A DNA stretch of 64,000 nt from Epiperipatus broadwayi (Eukaryota > Onychophora > Udeonychophora > Euonychophora > Peripatidae): NCBI GenBank assembly GCA_028023455.1, contig JAQFVV010000446.1, positions 510,074 through 574,073 of the forward strand, written 5' to 3'. Under the pieces are notes generated by a model. It was not told the origin of the DNA. It saw only the letters and a list, made by a program, of their open reading frames with translations, and made no database searches. Both the position numbers and the translations under genes were made by a program. The number at the start of each line of letters is the position of its first letter. The first letter of the stretch is position 1. Of the stretch, positions 1-12,600 are shown piece after piece.

Positions 1-33
<33 letters not shown>

Positions 34-430
34 GTAGGTAAGTGAATTGTTAGCTAGACAGATAGGTAGATAGATACATGGATATAAATGATAAATAATA
101 GGATAAAAATGATAAATAATAGAGTAATATATAAATAGATAGGTAGATAAATAAGTAGATAAATAGGTAGGAAGATAGATATATTGAGTGAATGATTGAT
201 TGATGGGTGGATGGATAGATAACCAGACTCTATGTTTGAGATAAATAGATATATGGATAGATAGACATATCTAGATATATAAAAAGATAGGTAGATTGAT
301 AAGCAGACAGAGTATACATATAAAATAGGTAGATTACTGACTACACAGATAGATATATTGATAGATGAATGGATTAGTACAAATAAATGTATGAATTATT
401 ATAAAGATGGATAAATAGATGGATATATTG
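1..430. repeat. GATA-rich microsatellite, degenerate
   Basis: The window opens inside a (GATA)n tract that decays into GATA, GGTA, GACA and TGAA variants up to about position 430. From about 290 onward it corresponds to sequence at 58600-58735, just after the larger GATA array at 57973-58580. The microsatellite is therefore part of, or lies at the edge of, the duplicated segment. It sits in the intron upstream of the first visible GALNT exon. Confidence 0.9.
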
Positions 431-535
431 TCATACAGAACTGATAAAAAAAAATTACAGTGATAGTTGCCGATATTAACTGTAACATCAACATATATAT
501 ATATATTAATTTTTTAATGATTATTTCTTTACTAG

Positions 536-670
536 TCTGCTGATGCCGGCAATATTTCCCAAAGACAACAGTTAAGAAAGCATCTACAATGTAATAGTTT
601 TAAATGGTATCTGGATAATGTCTATCCAGAAAAATTTCTTTTTAAACAAAATGCTAAAGCTTGGGGTTAT
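536..670 (+). CDS. GALNT exon: end of catalytic region
   Basis: The 45-codon exon opens after TTATTTCTTTACTAG and closes before GTAAGT. The translation contains [15 protein letters not shown] and [12 protein letters not shown]. These correspond to the family motif in which a GD(I/V)S..R..LR..L.C block is followed by F.WYL.N.YP, joining the catalytic domain to the linker of the lectin domain. It ends in AWGY, so the split falls just before the first lectin repeat. A damaged copy of this exon lies at 58831-58965. Confidence 0.93.
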
Positions 671-3600
671 GTAAGTAACTTTTTTAATATTATTTATTAC
701 ATTATTTTTATTAATGTAAATAAGTTTACATTTGATATGATTGTTTACTATAAAATCAAACTTGTTTAAATATTTTTTTTTCCACTCCTTAAGTAAGTTG
801 TTTACTGATTAGTCAATTACAGAGAAAAAAAAATGAATAGTCATTGTTTTCTTATATCTCACTGTTTTAAAATAAAGAAAACCATCTCTTGATAATCTTT
901 AAAATTCTAATGTTAGTTAATAATATTATAATGTTTATTTGTGAATAAGTTTACTTTAAAGATTAATAAAAATACATTTATTTCACAGCTATCCATATGG
1001 AAAGTCATAAATCTAAATGTATTGTATATATTGTAATCATATTTTTTTATTATTTTGTATCAAGGTCTCATATTATTAATTTATTGTTGATAGTTCTATA
1101 CATGGTTTAGTTGCAATAATAGAGTGGTTGAATTTAGAGATAAAAGTTTATGAATTAAAACTTGACTCTGACATTCAAATGTCACATGACCACTTAGGCA
1201 ACAAATCATTGGAATATTTTTTAATTGTTGATAATAATTTAAACATTTTGTATAAACCGTTGTAAAGTCAGTTTAAACTTACTTCCAAATAATGGATTTG
1301 CACAAACTACTATGTTTGATTCAATGCACAATACAGCTTATCAATGAAATGACAATGAAAAAAAATAAATATCTAATGACACAAGCAGACCAATTGGAGA
1401 GCTAGGCTATTGAATGTGATTGTTTAAGTAAGAAGGGAATATGGCTATATATTGGAAGTCTATTTGAGAGGGTAATTAGCAATTGTCAGACACCAAATGA
1501 CAGTAAGCTCATTGTCCACTATTTGGTAGAGTGCAGTGGAACATTTTCAAGCCTGGGACAGGTAGGTACCAACTACAATCATTATCATACTTGCACATGA
1601 GGCAATAATCTGTGGAGTGGAATTATCAGGACTCAAAATAAGAATCTCAACATTTTTTTTCCTAAGCATGAGTTGTAAAATGTAAAACTAAGCTTGAGAA
1701 ATTCACCAATCACAATGAAGATGAACATCTGTATTTAAAGTTATTATAAATACCTATAATAAATGTCTTAATATTTATATATCTAGTTGTTTGTCATTAT
1801 TGAATGATTGAGTTATTAACTGAATTCAAATGATGTATAATGCTTAATTAAAAATTGTATGTGTCATATCTGACCTTGCCTTCAAAAGTAGACTAGTCTA
1901 GATTTCTTATTTGATTGACTGAATACCCATTGCTGCTAACCAATGAGGATAAAATCCTTCCATTGGTTAGGCTGAATACCCATTGCTGCTAACCAATGAG
2001 GATAAAATCCTTCCATTGGTTAGGCTATCTGAATCCAAGTGCTTCCAGTAGGGAAAGGAATCAGACAATAAGTAGTCAGCCTTTTTGGAGGCAAGGCAGA
2101 GAGAGATACACAGAGAGTGAAAGAGAGAGAACTTCTGTCTACCTGAATGACTGAACGTGCTCTACATTTCCAACTGTGAAGTGTTTCTGCTATAGTCATT
2201 ACCATTTTGTCTATGCAGTGAGGCCAGTCCAGATAAGGACTGGAAACTGCAGATGACTCAAGACAAGCTAAATATAGCTGGGAGAGTCCTGACTAGAGCT
2301 GACTCAAGGCAAGCTGTCTTGTGCAGCCGAAAGAGTCTTGAATAGAACTCATGAGACAAGCTAGCTGGAAGTGAATTCATTCACTCAGTATAACCAGCTC
2401 ATTATTGATTGTATGATATGTATTTATATTTATTGATTGAGTAACATATGTGTATATTTGTGACTAATAAATTATACATACTAACTAGTGAGTGGTTTAT
2501 GTTGTTACTATCACTGTTGGTTTGCAGCTGAACCTGCAACTCGAACCAAACACAACAGTATATAAATTAACTACTCAAACAAAGTTTAAATAAATGAGCT
2601 GGGGAAATGAGTGTAAGTGCCATTGGCATGCTAAAATAAACAGCTTATCTATTCTCACAGGATAATTGTTTCATAGGCATCAAAACAATTCACAAGCCGG
2701 CTGTGCAACAATTGCTATATTCCAAGTTCGAGCTAAATTTTAAAGCATGAAATAATTGTGATGTAGTCTAAATTTGAATAGAAAAATCTGAATTCCCCAT
2801 TGATGATTTGTTCCATAGGATGGTAGAATGCGGGTTAATAATTAATTTATAATTAACAAACAGTCTTGGTTGCCAAATAATTATGAAAATATACGTATAT
2901 GCACTATTCTAGATTATACTTCAACTAACTTACAAATTCTTAATATTTTTATTAAATTCCAATGTTTCTGATTTTATGATGGATAATAACAAGTGGATAA
3001 TTTTTATTTTAAAAACTCTGTAACAAAAGTATAAATTCGTGGAATTGAAATTAATATTAGTATCCAAAGCTTGCAGTAGATGTCACTATTAAATGGATCT
3101 TTTAAAAATATATATATATATCACGCCTTAGCTGTGGAAAAGTTATTACTTATGGCGTGCAAGACACACGTATAGTGGTCCAGCCCTGTTTGTTACTGCC
3201 AATAGTCAAATTTTCTATGACTCCTAAGCAATAAACTATTCAATTATTTTATTCAAATAGAAGATTTTAAGATTTTATACAATAGTAATCAGAAATCATT
3301 ATTTTGATAATAATTATTTACTTCTTTTTTTTTTAATTTCTAGAATGATTACTTAATTTAATATTTTTTATTAAAAAAAAAATTAATTGATTTTTTTGTT
3401 TGTTTGGGTTGTTTACTAAATGCAATGTTGTTTTAATTAAATTCTCTAAAGAACTACGGCTGTAAAGACAATTATATAATTATTTATATCCGACACTAAA
3501 AATGTGATATATCGAAAGTTTGATTAACTATATAACTCAACTAATTTTTTTTTTTTAATTATTATTTTTCAACTAATATTTAAGCCTAAAAAATAAAATA

Positions 3601-6600
3601 TTCCATCTCAGGAAATGCAATTAAGCTAGCTGTACGTAAAGCTATTTATTTTATCTGATTTACTGTATGGAAGTGAGACTTGGATACTATCGATGCAATA
3701 TAAAGGCATTAGAGAAGTTTCATTTGAGAGTGCTGTATATGATTTTAAAAAATTCAATGGCAAAATCATAAAATCAATTTATTTACTGCAACTAACTTAA
3801 AGAGTATACTTTGAATTAACTCTTATCCAGATGTAAAGTATCAAATTTGGATTTTTCAGCAAATATTAAATAAGTTATTTGATATTCCTTATGCTATTAA
3901 TATTAAAACATATTTAATAAATTGTTTTATTAATAAATTAGAATAACTAGTTAAGCCTTTACATGACTTAACATCAATAAAGTTTATTTAATATAGGGTT
4001 ATGTTTATTTAAGTTTAAATATTTTAAAGTATTACAGATTATATTTTGTCCAAATAGGCTAAATATATGGTTACTATATATATATAGAGAGAGAGAGCTT
4101 GCAAATAAGCCCTTAACAAGCTTTGCAGAATATCCCCAATCCCAGACCGATTTCTGTTACTGGCTTCCTCAGTGAGGTGCTAGAATATTCAAGCATTAGA
4201 TTGATTATTGTTCAATTACAACCAATATTTGATACATTAACATCTATTTTGCTACATCTATTTTGCTACTTCCCTACTTGAAGTTTTTTTTGTCTAATAA
4301 GACTTACAAATAATCTCCAATATTAATATAGTAAACCAAATAAAGTTAATTTAACGCTAACTAGAGGAGATCCAGTTATGCTAATGCTAAAACATTTATT
4401 CCATTTACCTACAGTGATGATATATTTACAACAATTTAAAAAATTCACTGCCTGGTTGTGGTTGAAAGAGTTACAAATGCATCACTATTGGCAGCAACAA
4501 CTAATGGGTTGGAATAATGTCCTTATTGCAAAATGCAACACTTTCAAACACATTGGCTTGTCATGTAAAAAAATCTGATGTTGTTAAAAGTTTCTTATTC
4601 CAACTAGAATGTTACTGACTACATTATAGCTAATAGTGCACAATATGGGGGTATTGGAAGAGTAATTCCAGCTCACAAATGTGACATAGTCATTCTTGTC
4701 TGCTTTTTTCAAATGGCTCTCAGTTATATAACCAATTTCTTTACTTTATAGGGAACAATCAGATTTACTCATTTATTTTTGTAATATTCAATTTTTATTT
4801 ACTAGTGCAAAGATTGTGATTTAAACAGAAGGGATTTACACCTTAAACACATGCATTGTAGTGTTAATTTGCTAGCTCAACAATGTCTTGAGTACTGAAA
4901 AGTCTTTTAAACCAAAACACAAAATAGAGGCTTTTGAACAGATAAGAGTGGGTCATCATCTTTTGAACCTAAATTTAGTTATATAGGCCAATCCAAAACA
5001 TCCTAGTTTGAGAGCATGAAGATGTTTCTTTATTTACTTCATTCAGCAAGATGTCATTGACCTATTACAACAACATCATAGTGATTGGGCTTAGGGGTTA
5101 AATTCCTGCTGTTTAAATTACATAATCTAGTTATATAACTGGACTGTTTATGACACTGGCTATTTGTTTACATTATTTTTATTTCATTAGTCAGAACTTT
5201 ATAGGTTGGGGACATCCAGGTTGAGAGTGGCATAGAAAGAGTCCAAATCAATTTTTAGTTGACTGACTTGATAAATAATACCCACTCTTTGACAGTTCTT
5301 TTGTAGAGAAAGAGTATAGAGGCATTTTCTGTCAATGGAGTATTTAAGATCTGTTTCTTTTAATATATAAAAAATAATAAATTAAACTATCTAGTATGAG
5401 TAATGGAATAAGTTTATCTCTTTTGCTATTTTTATTCATTAATCCCAAAATTGATTTTTAATATGAGTAGACACTTTCATAAACTGCAGTTTTCTCATCA
5501 GGTGGCATTATGTTAATTAAACGTAAATGCCTACAAGCAGAAAGAATGAAAATAATGAAGTTGTGGGAGAATAAATATAAACAAAGTGATTATACAGAAA
5601 GTGGGTTCTCAGTTTTTATGCTGGGCTTGGGAAAAGATAAAAGAGGTTTAGATATAAAGGCCATAGAGTTGACAAAGATTATATTGTGGAAATGAGATGA
5701 AGCAGAATAGAGAAGAATATGGGAAAAACAGAGTGGGGAATGGGAAAGGAAGGTGACTAACAGATTTTCTGGGCAAAGTGGCTCAGAGATTCCTGACTCC
5801 AATAAAAGAGAAGTGACAGTGCATCACATCACATCAAAATTTACTGTAGATGGAGAATATTTGTTTAGAGAGTTAATGAAAAAAGAGAATTGGAGCACAG
5901 AGAGATAGATTAAAGTGGATTTGGAAAGATCGAGAAAAATATTGCTAACATTTGGAAAGTGATCTAATGCACCAACATTTTAGATATAAAAGACAAAATA
6001 TTTTTGTTAAATACTGTAATAAGGTCTTAAAACTAAAGCATACTTAAGATTAGTTGGATTTTAGTAGATTTGCTATTAATTTTTTTTTCAATTTAAGTGG
6101 GAGAGTGGTTTATTTGAGAAAGAGGGTAATGTCTGAGATGTGGGTTTAGGGGAGCAGTATTTAACAGTCACCATTTAAAAATTTTTTTGTTTACCCTTTT
6201 GCATAAAGTGATTTAGAGAGTGATCCTGTGAGTTGTATTGCAAACAGTATTTCTACAATTAGTCACATGACTTCCTTATCTACTGGATTGCCTTTGTAGA
6301 TAATTTTTCTTTTATTGTTAGTTTCTTTTATAGAAGAGAAAGATAATACAGTAGCTATAGTATTATCTAGTATATTATGAAAACCCAAGATAGAATAGTA
6401 CATTTCCAAGAAGATTAGGATTTAAACCCAATTGAAATCATCTTATATACAATGGTCATATATTCAGTATAAAAATTATTTGTCCACAATGTTGTTATAG
6501 ATATATACTTAATGTAATAATCAATCTAAATAAAATTAAAACAAATTTATTTAGATTAATTATTATACTAAATCATCTTGCAAGTTATAAAGAACCTGGT

Positions 6601-9600
6601 GGCATCCAATTGAATTGTCAAGTTCTGTCTAAATTTTAAACTTAAATTTATGGGCATCTTTTTTCTGCAGTATTTCAGGATACAGAGTGGCAGTTACAAT
6701 ATATATAGCAATTTTTTATTTATTTTAAAGCGAAGAAGTTCTTAAAATCAAAGTCTTTGATTATACAACATGTAAGACTATATTAAGCTTTGATTTATTC
6801 TATAAGATTTAAATTGAAATATATATGTGTGTATTATTAGATCCGAAATGGAGATTATTGCTTGGATGCAAACACAAACTTTATGCAACACATAAAATAT
6901 AAGTTAATCTTGTCTAAATGTAAAGTAAGCGGCGAACAAGTAAGTACAAACTACTATTTAATTTTATTTATTAACTTTAATTTTTTTTAATTTTGTACTT
7001 CGATATATTTATTCTGTTTTGTTACCACATAACACAAGAACTCATTTTATAACTTCTCCAAATCTATATTTCTTTTGCTTTGAAGTTCTAATTTTTCTAA
7101 TTCGCTTCTTTTTTAAGAATATAGATATTTTTGTTTTATTATCCCTCTGGTTTAACCATATCTTAACTTTTTTTGCATATAAGAATGTGCTTATTATTTT
7201 AATTTTCATGTTTATATTTCATATTTTTGCGTTCTTCACATTTTTGCGGATTATTCTTTTTAAATTTAACTTTTAAAAGTCCATTTTCTTTTCTACAAAT
7301 AGCGATTGATCGTAAGCAGGCATTCGCAAACGAGTATATCCTTACTACAACAAAATATACAACAAAATATCTAATAGAGATTAATTTCGAGTGATTATAT
7401 AAATCAATCCATTAATCTTGAATAAATACACTCCTAGAACATGCTGGTTTATTATTGTTTGTTTATTATTTTGTAATACTATCTTAATTTATATGGCAAA
7501 CTTTTCTTTTTGAAAGATTTCATCACCTTATCTAATTACGCTATTAATCGTACTTTACTTCAGTTATATTTCCCAATATCATTATTGCTCTTTCTTAAAA
7601 TAAATATATGAAATCAGTAATCGGTGCAAGACTTTCTGCATTAAAAATAGTATATAAAACAAACCTTTTTTAAATAATTATTTTATAACTTTATCTTCTA
7701 AACCATGATTTTATTTCTTTACAAAGTTTTTTTGAACTCTTTATAATACTTTTGGCTCTAATGAGAAAAATCTTAGGAGGATGAACCAATAAGATTCAAC
7801 TTCTCAACTAGCTGGTTTTTTTTAGGATTTTTACTTAATGTCATTTAGGTTTACTTTTACAAATGATCCAGATATGCTGCAGTTCTCTGCAAACAGGTTC
7901 TCTTATCCTGTCTGCATTATAGAGGTCACTACTACCTATTGCAGAAAATTAACCCGTTGAAATCACAGATATTTCATTTATTAAATATTCTTCTTTATCC
8001 AAAAAAAAAGTCAAAAATCTTGTGGTTAATATAGAATTTTTTATAATAAAAACATTATTTTAATGACGTATCTGTAAAACATCACACATGGCAAGTATAA
8101 ATACATATAACTGATTTGGTAGCTATTTGTGTAATGTGAACAGTTTTCATTGTATTATATTACACTTTTTTTAACTGGTGAGTAGGTATTTATCTAAATA
8201 ACCATAATTATATTGGATCTTTGCCCCAGTGAAAAATAGCTTGAAAACTTTTACTATCCAATACAGGAAACAATCTCCAATATTTATCTAAATTTAAACT
8301 CCCGATATCATCCTATATTGGACTAATAAACTAATTGATACACCACCTGATAAATTGCAGTTCTTTTCTATGTTAACATAAGTCTGAAATCATTATTTGT
8401 TATCATGTGACTTCTGTGAATAAGGAATTCAACAACTTCCATGATGGTTTAACACAACTAGCAGTTCTAGAAGTGATTTACAGTTAAGTAATGCAAATTT
8501 TTATTAAGAAACTGCTTTTGATTAACTAAATAAAACTTTTAAGCTTATTTTATAGAGTACTTCAATATTACATGACCTACCAAGCAACTAATCTCATGTT
8601 TATTAATTCAAGTACGTTATTAATTCAAGTACCGTTTCTACATTGAACAATTGAATGTGTGTGGAAATTATTGAAAACCCCTTGGAAGCATATAATCAAA
8701 GCTAAAATGAAGGTCGACTCATTCTACTTTTATGTTTGCTGACAATTAGTTTACATATAGCTCACTGGGGGTTTTCATGCCTAATGTTACAAAAATAAAA
8801 GCATTTAGCACTCTATCAGCTCGTTGTGAAAATAGAATATTAGATACTTTGTTTATAAATCACAGCTACAAATAGTTAAGACTGATAATAATAACTTTTT
8901 TTTTCATTTTCTATCTGGTATCAAGATTAACAATTTATTTGACATGTGTACTCATTTGTGTTTGTCATGGGCTGTAATTTTACCTTCAATCTTGAGAATT
9001 CTGTCACATTTTCTGGTCTCTGAAAATAAATAAGAACAAAATAACCAAATGGTTGATTGTTTGGGAGTTCATAGGAAGAAGGTTTAAGCATTAAAAGTGG
9101 CAGTGCTAAATTGTTATCCTTGGATTTTAAGTTCCCTAGTATCCATTCTATCACTGCAACTTACTATGATGGAAAACCCAAGAAGTCTGTTGATCAGATG
9201 TAGTCTAACATTTTTTCATGTCACTACAAATTATGGGGCAGATTTACAAAAATTTTTTATTAAGTTATGTTTTGCTTTCATTAATTATCTGACTATTTTA
9301 ATTTTTATATTTTAAGCTTTAGAAATCCCAGAATTCTTAGCTCATAAAAATTTGTTATTATTACATATTGACAAATCAATGTTGACTTTTGATGATCATA
9401 TAAGTATCATTCCTTAAGAATGATATATCATCTGTTTTATTTTTCAATTTCCTCAGTGATATATTCAAAAATATGATGAAAGAGTCCATTCATCTAATGA
9501 TCGACCATTCTCATCTCCCTCCATTACCCACTATAAACCTTTCCAATGAATTAGACTGTTTTATATAATATGATCAAGTTAAGACAATCTCATTCTAGTC

Positions 9601-12600
9601 TATTTTTATTTTTGGTAAAAGATTCATAAAAGATATGTAAAATAAAAGCTGGCGGATAAAATTTCCCAAAAAATTGTACCAAATTATAGATCAGTTAAAA
9701 TATTATTTTAAAAAAAGTTTTAATATACAAAACAGTTTATAGTTTCAAAGGTAAAATAATGATGTCTATATAATAAAAACAAACAGAAGGAAAGGAATTT
9801 TAAATTTTGTTGGAATCTAAGCAGTACATAGTTAATCCAACTAATAGCCAGTTATTGGGTGTCTAAGTAGAAGTAAAGGCTCCATATTATTCTGATACTG
9901 ACTGGAAAAATTTAAAAATATATAATTTTAATATAAGGTCGTTTTCATTACTAACAGGGGGGGGGGAGTTCTCATACATCTATAGACAGTAATTACATTG
10001 CTATCATTTTTATTAAATAAAATTTAATTTAGTTTTGAAAAGCTATATTTTAAAACTTTTTTTTCCTTTATATGTAAGATATTTGCTTATTCTTATGATC
10101 AAGAACTAAAAAGAGAAGAAATGTGTTTTCAGTTGGAACCTACATATAAGGACGTGTATGTTTATGTTCATTTATGCCAAAAGAACAATTCCATCCTAAA
10201 ATGGAACCATATTAAGGTAAGTTAGTTTTAAAAAAAAACTTTAAAATTAACAAAATGCGTTTTTATAAATATCAAATGTTTGTCTGAAAGTACGTGGTGA
10301 TACACGTTGCTTATAAGTATATATTGGACTATTTTCATCATCAAATTATTTGTTAGATGACTTTAGAAAAATTCAGACTCTATGTAAAGTTTTCATATAT
10401 ATTCAATTGTTAGTAAGCACACCAGTTATTATTTAACACAGAGTTTCAATTGGTATTACACTTACTTTTCAAGTGTTGCCGGCCCTAAATGGTGGCAGTA
10501 CTTTCATAGAAATCAAACCTGGAATTTTTAGATTCATGCATGTAATTAGAAGGGATATGAACCCAGACTTTCAAGCTCCCTTCAGTCTTCCATTCCATCT
10601 TATACAACCACAAATCCCTTCTGATTACATGTAGCCTAAGTACTATATTATTCTTGTATTTAAATATTAGATTCGTGAATGCTAAATTTAAGATGTCACT
10701 TTAAGCGATTAGTCTCTGACAGAATAGCTTACTTGTTTAAGGTGCTCTCTTCAAATTATCAATCATGAACCTAAAGATCCAAACTTCAATTCTCATACTA
10801 GTACTATTATTTGAAACATTGCACTAATCTGTAAGCACTTACTAACGTTGAATGTATTTGAAAAGTTTAAATAAAGTTTGAACTTTTCTGACATTTAACA
10901 AGTAAATTTGTATGTGCTTGTATTATATTTTGAACATGTAGTCAGAATTATTTAAAGCAAGAAATATAGAGGAATATATTTTAAGAGATTTCATTAATCT
11001 GTTTCTGGGTCACTACTTAAAGATGACGATAACTGGCCACATTGCCCATAGTATCCATCGAGTTCACATTTATAGATTCAATTAATGGAATTGAATGATA
11101 AGTGAACAAAGTCTAATTGATCACAATTAGCACTATGCGGTTTTAAAAAGTGGTAAAACTGTGGACTCTGGATCGCAAGATCGATGCTTTATGGCTGAAG
11201 CTCAATCATTTCCAATTCTCGAAATTCTTATGAATTCAAATACAATAAATTATTCAGTAATATTTACTAAGGCTGTAACCTTATGAATAAGCGTCTGAAA
11301 AATTCGAAGGTAGGGACCTCTACAGGCCTTAGCCACAAGCTTACGCTTAGAAGAAGAGAGGGAAACCAGGGGAAACCTTCTTTACTTCAACCTACTTTTA
11401 TATATGAATAGGTGAAGCTGAAGTGGTTAGATCTAAGAGTGTGAAGCTATTCAATTCTTCACTAACTAAGTCCACAATTCTTATTATACATTAATACTCG
11501 CGAAATCTTACGATTATTCAATTTCTTTTTTTAAACAAAAGTTAAAATGAGGAAATAAATATTTGTAAAAGTAATTGCTTTTTTTTTTTGTTTGTTTTAA
11601 TTTCACCGGTTTTTTATTTAGAATTTTTTTTTTAACTGCCTGCTTTCATTATCATATATATGCTTTATAAGTCATAACCTAATTGTGTATTTTTTTTTAG
11701 TAATTTCTATAGTTATTATTTAAATTGCGTGCGTTTTTGTTTACTACTTATTTTACCAGCTATACTATACTTACATTCTGACTATCAGTATTATCTTACT
11801 CTTAGATAATATGGCAATCAATTAATTCATTGATTTTATTTTCCTTTTCCGTTCTTCTGCCTCCGTTTTTTCTTCCTCATTAATTTTATTTTCCTTTTCC
11901 GTTCTTCTGCCTCATTTATAAACTGTTATTGGAGAAAAAGCCAGTAGTTTTATCTTATTAAAATTAGCTAAATTTAATATATTATCAAATTCATTGATTT
12001 TTTATTTTTATCATAGATATAATTTAATACATTTGCAATACTCAGTATGTTGTGACGTCATTTGTCATTTTTCACTGTGACGTTACAAATGAGGTTTATC
12101 ACAAAGCAGCACCGCATGCGTATTTTCCATTACACAGATCCAGCAGTGGAATATTGAGAAATTAATTACTTTTTTCTTATGGGATCTATCTGACAAATAC
12201 ATAAAACAGTTGCTCAAATAACCGCATGCAGTGGAGAAATAGAAATATATCTGTCCTACATATGTATATAATGACGTTTGGTATAACATCTTAACTTTAA
12301 AAAAGTGAATACTATATTACATAAAGCTAAAAGATCAGTAGGTAAATAATTTTCTAGTTATTGATTATATAACTTAAGTTTTCTGCATAAAAGCGGTAAA
12401 ACAATCACTTGATTAATAATTTTTATTGGTCATTCATTCATTAGACTAGATATTATCCAATAATGAATAATGTGTCTGTAGTGTAATTTTCACTACACCA
12501 CTCTCAATAGGGTCTGTTTTTTATCCTTTTTTAACACTTTGTTGAGGGATGTAATCATAAACATATGACCAAAAACTCATGAAAAAGGCATATGATCCCA

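Larger units (their letters stand above)
290..3620 (+). repeat. Segmental duplication, copy A
   Basis: This stretch matches 58600-61440 in the same orientation almost throughout, covering intron, GALNT exon and further intron. Shared landmarks include CATACAGAACTGATAAAA (433 and 58735), the exon itself, TGACAGTAAGCTCATTGTCC (1498 and 59788) and ATAAACTATTCAATTATTTT (3231 and 60831). Similarity stops near AATAAAATATT, CATCTCAGGAAAT (about 3615). Copy A carries an insertion of about 700 bp at 1861-2557 that copy B lacks. Copy B has about 230 bp extra at 61141-61380 and a GT-rich insert near 60670. The exon is intact here and broken in copy B. Confidence 0.9.
671..6840 (+). other. GALNT intron (6.2 kb)
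   Basis: The intron runs from GTAAGT at 671 to the ATTATTAG acceptor ending at 6840. It holds the rest of duplication copy A, a solo LTR (1861-2557) and a LINE fragment (about 3640-3800). A weak repeat fragment lies at 4075-4200. From 4200 to 6840 I see only AT-rich sequence with short chance reading frames, including a purine-rich patch at 5510-5800. Confidence 0.8.

Noticed and set aside
4378-4578. 66-codon frame possibly of transposon origin
   Set aside because: No motif recognised and no extension on either side.
7019-7276. 85-codon hydrophobic frame in the GALNT intron
   Set aside because: The Phe/Ile/Leu richness follows from the T-rich DNA; no homology or gene context.
8927-9154. 75-codon - strand frame with an internal TTTATTTTCAG acceptor-like site and a possible 36-bp exon
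   Set aside because: It lies antisense inside a GALNT intron, the coding content is not recognisable, and a micro-exon cannot be supported from one acceptor and a weak donor.
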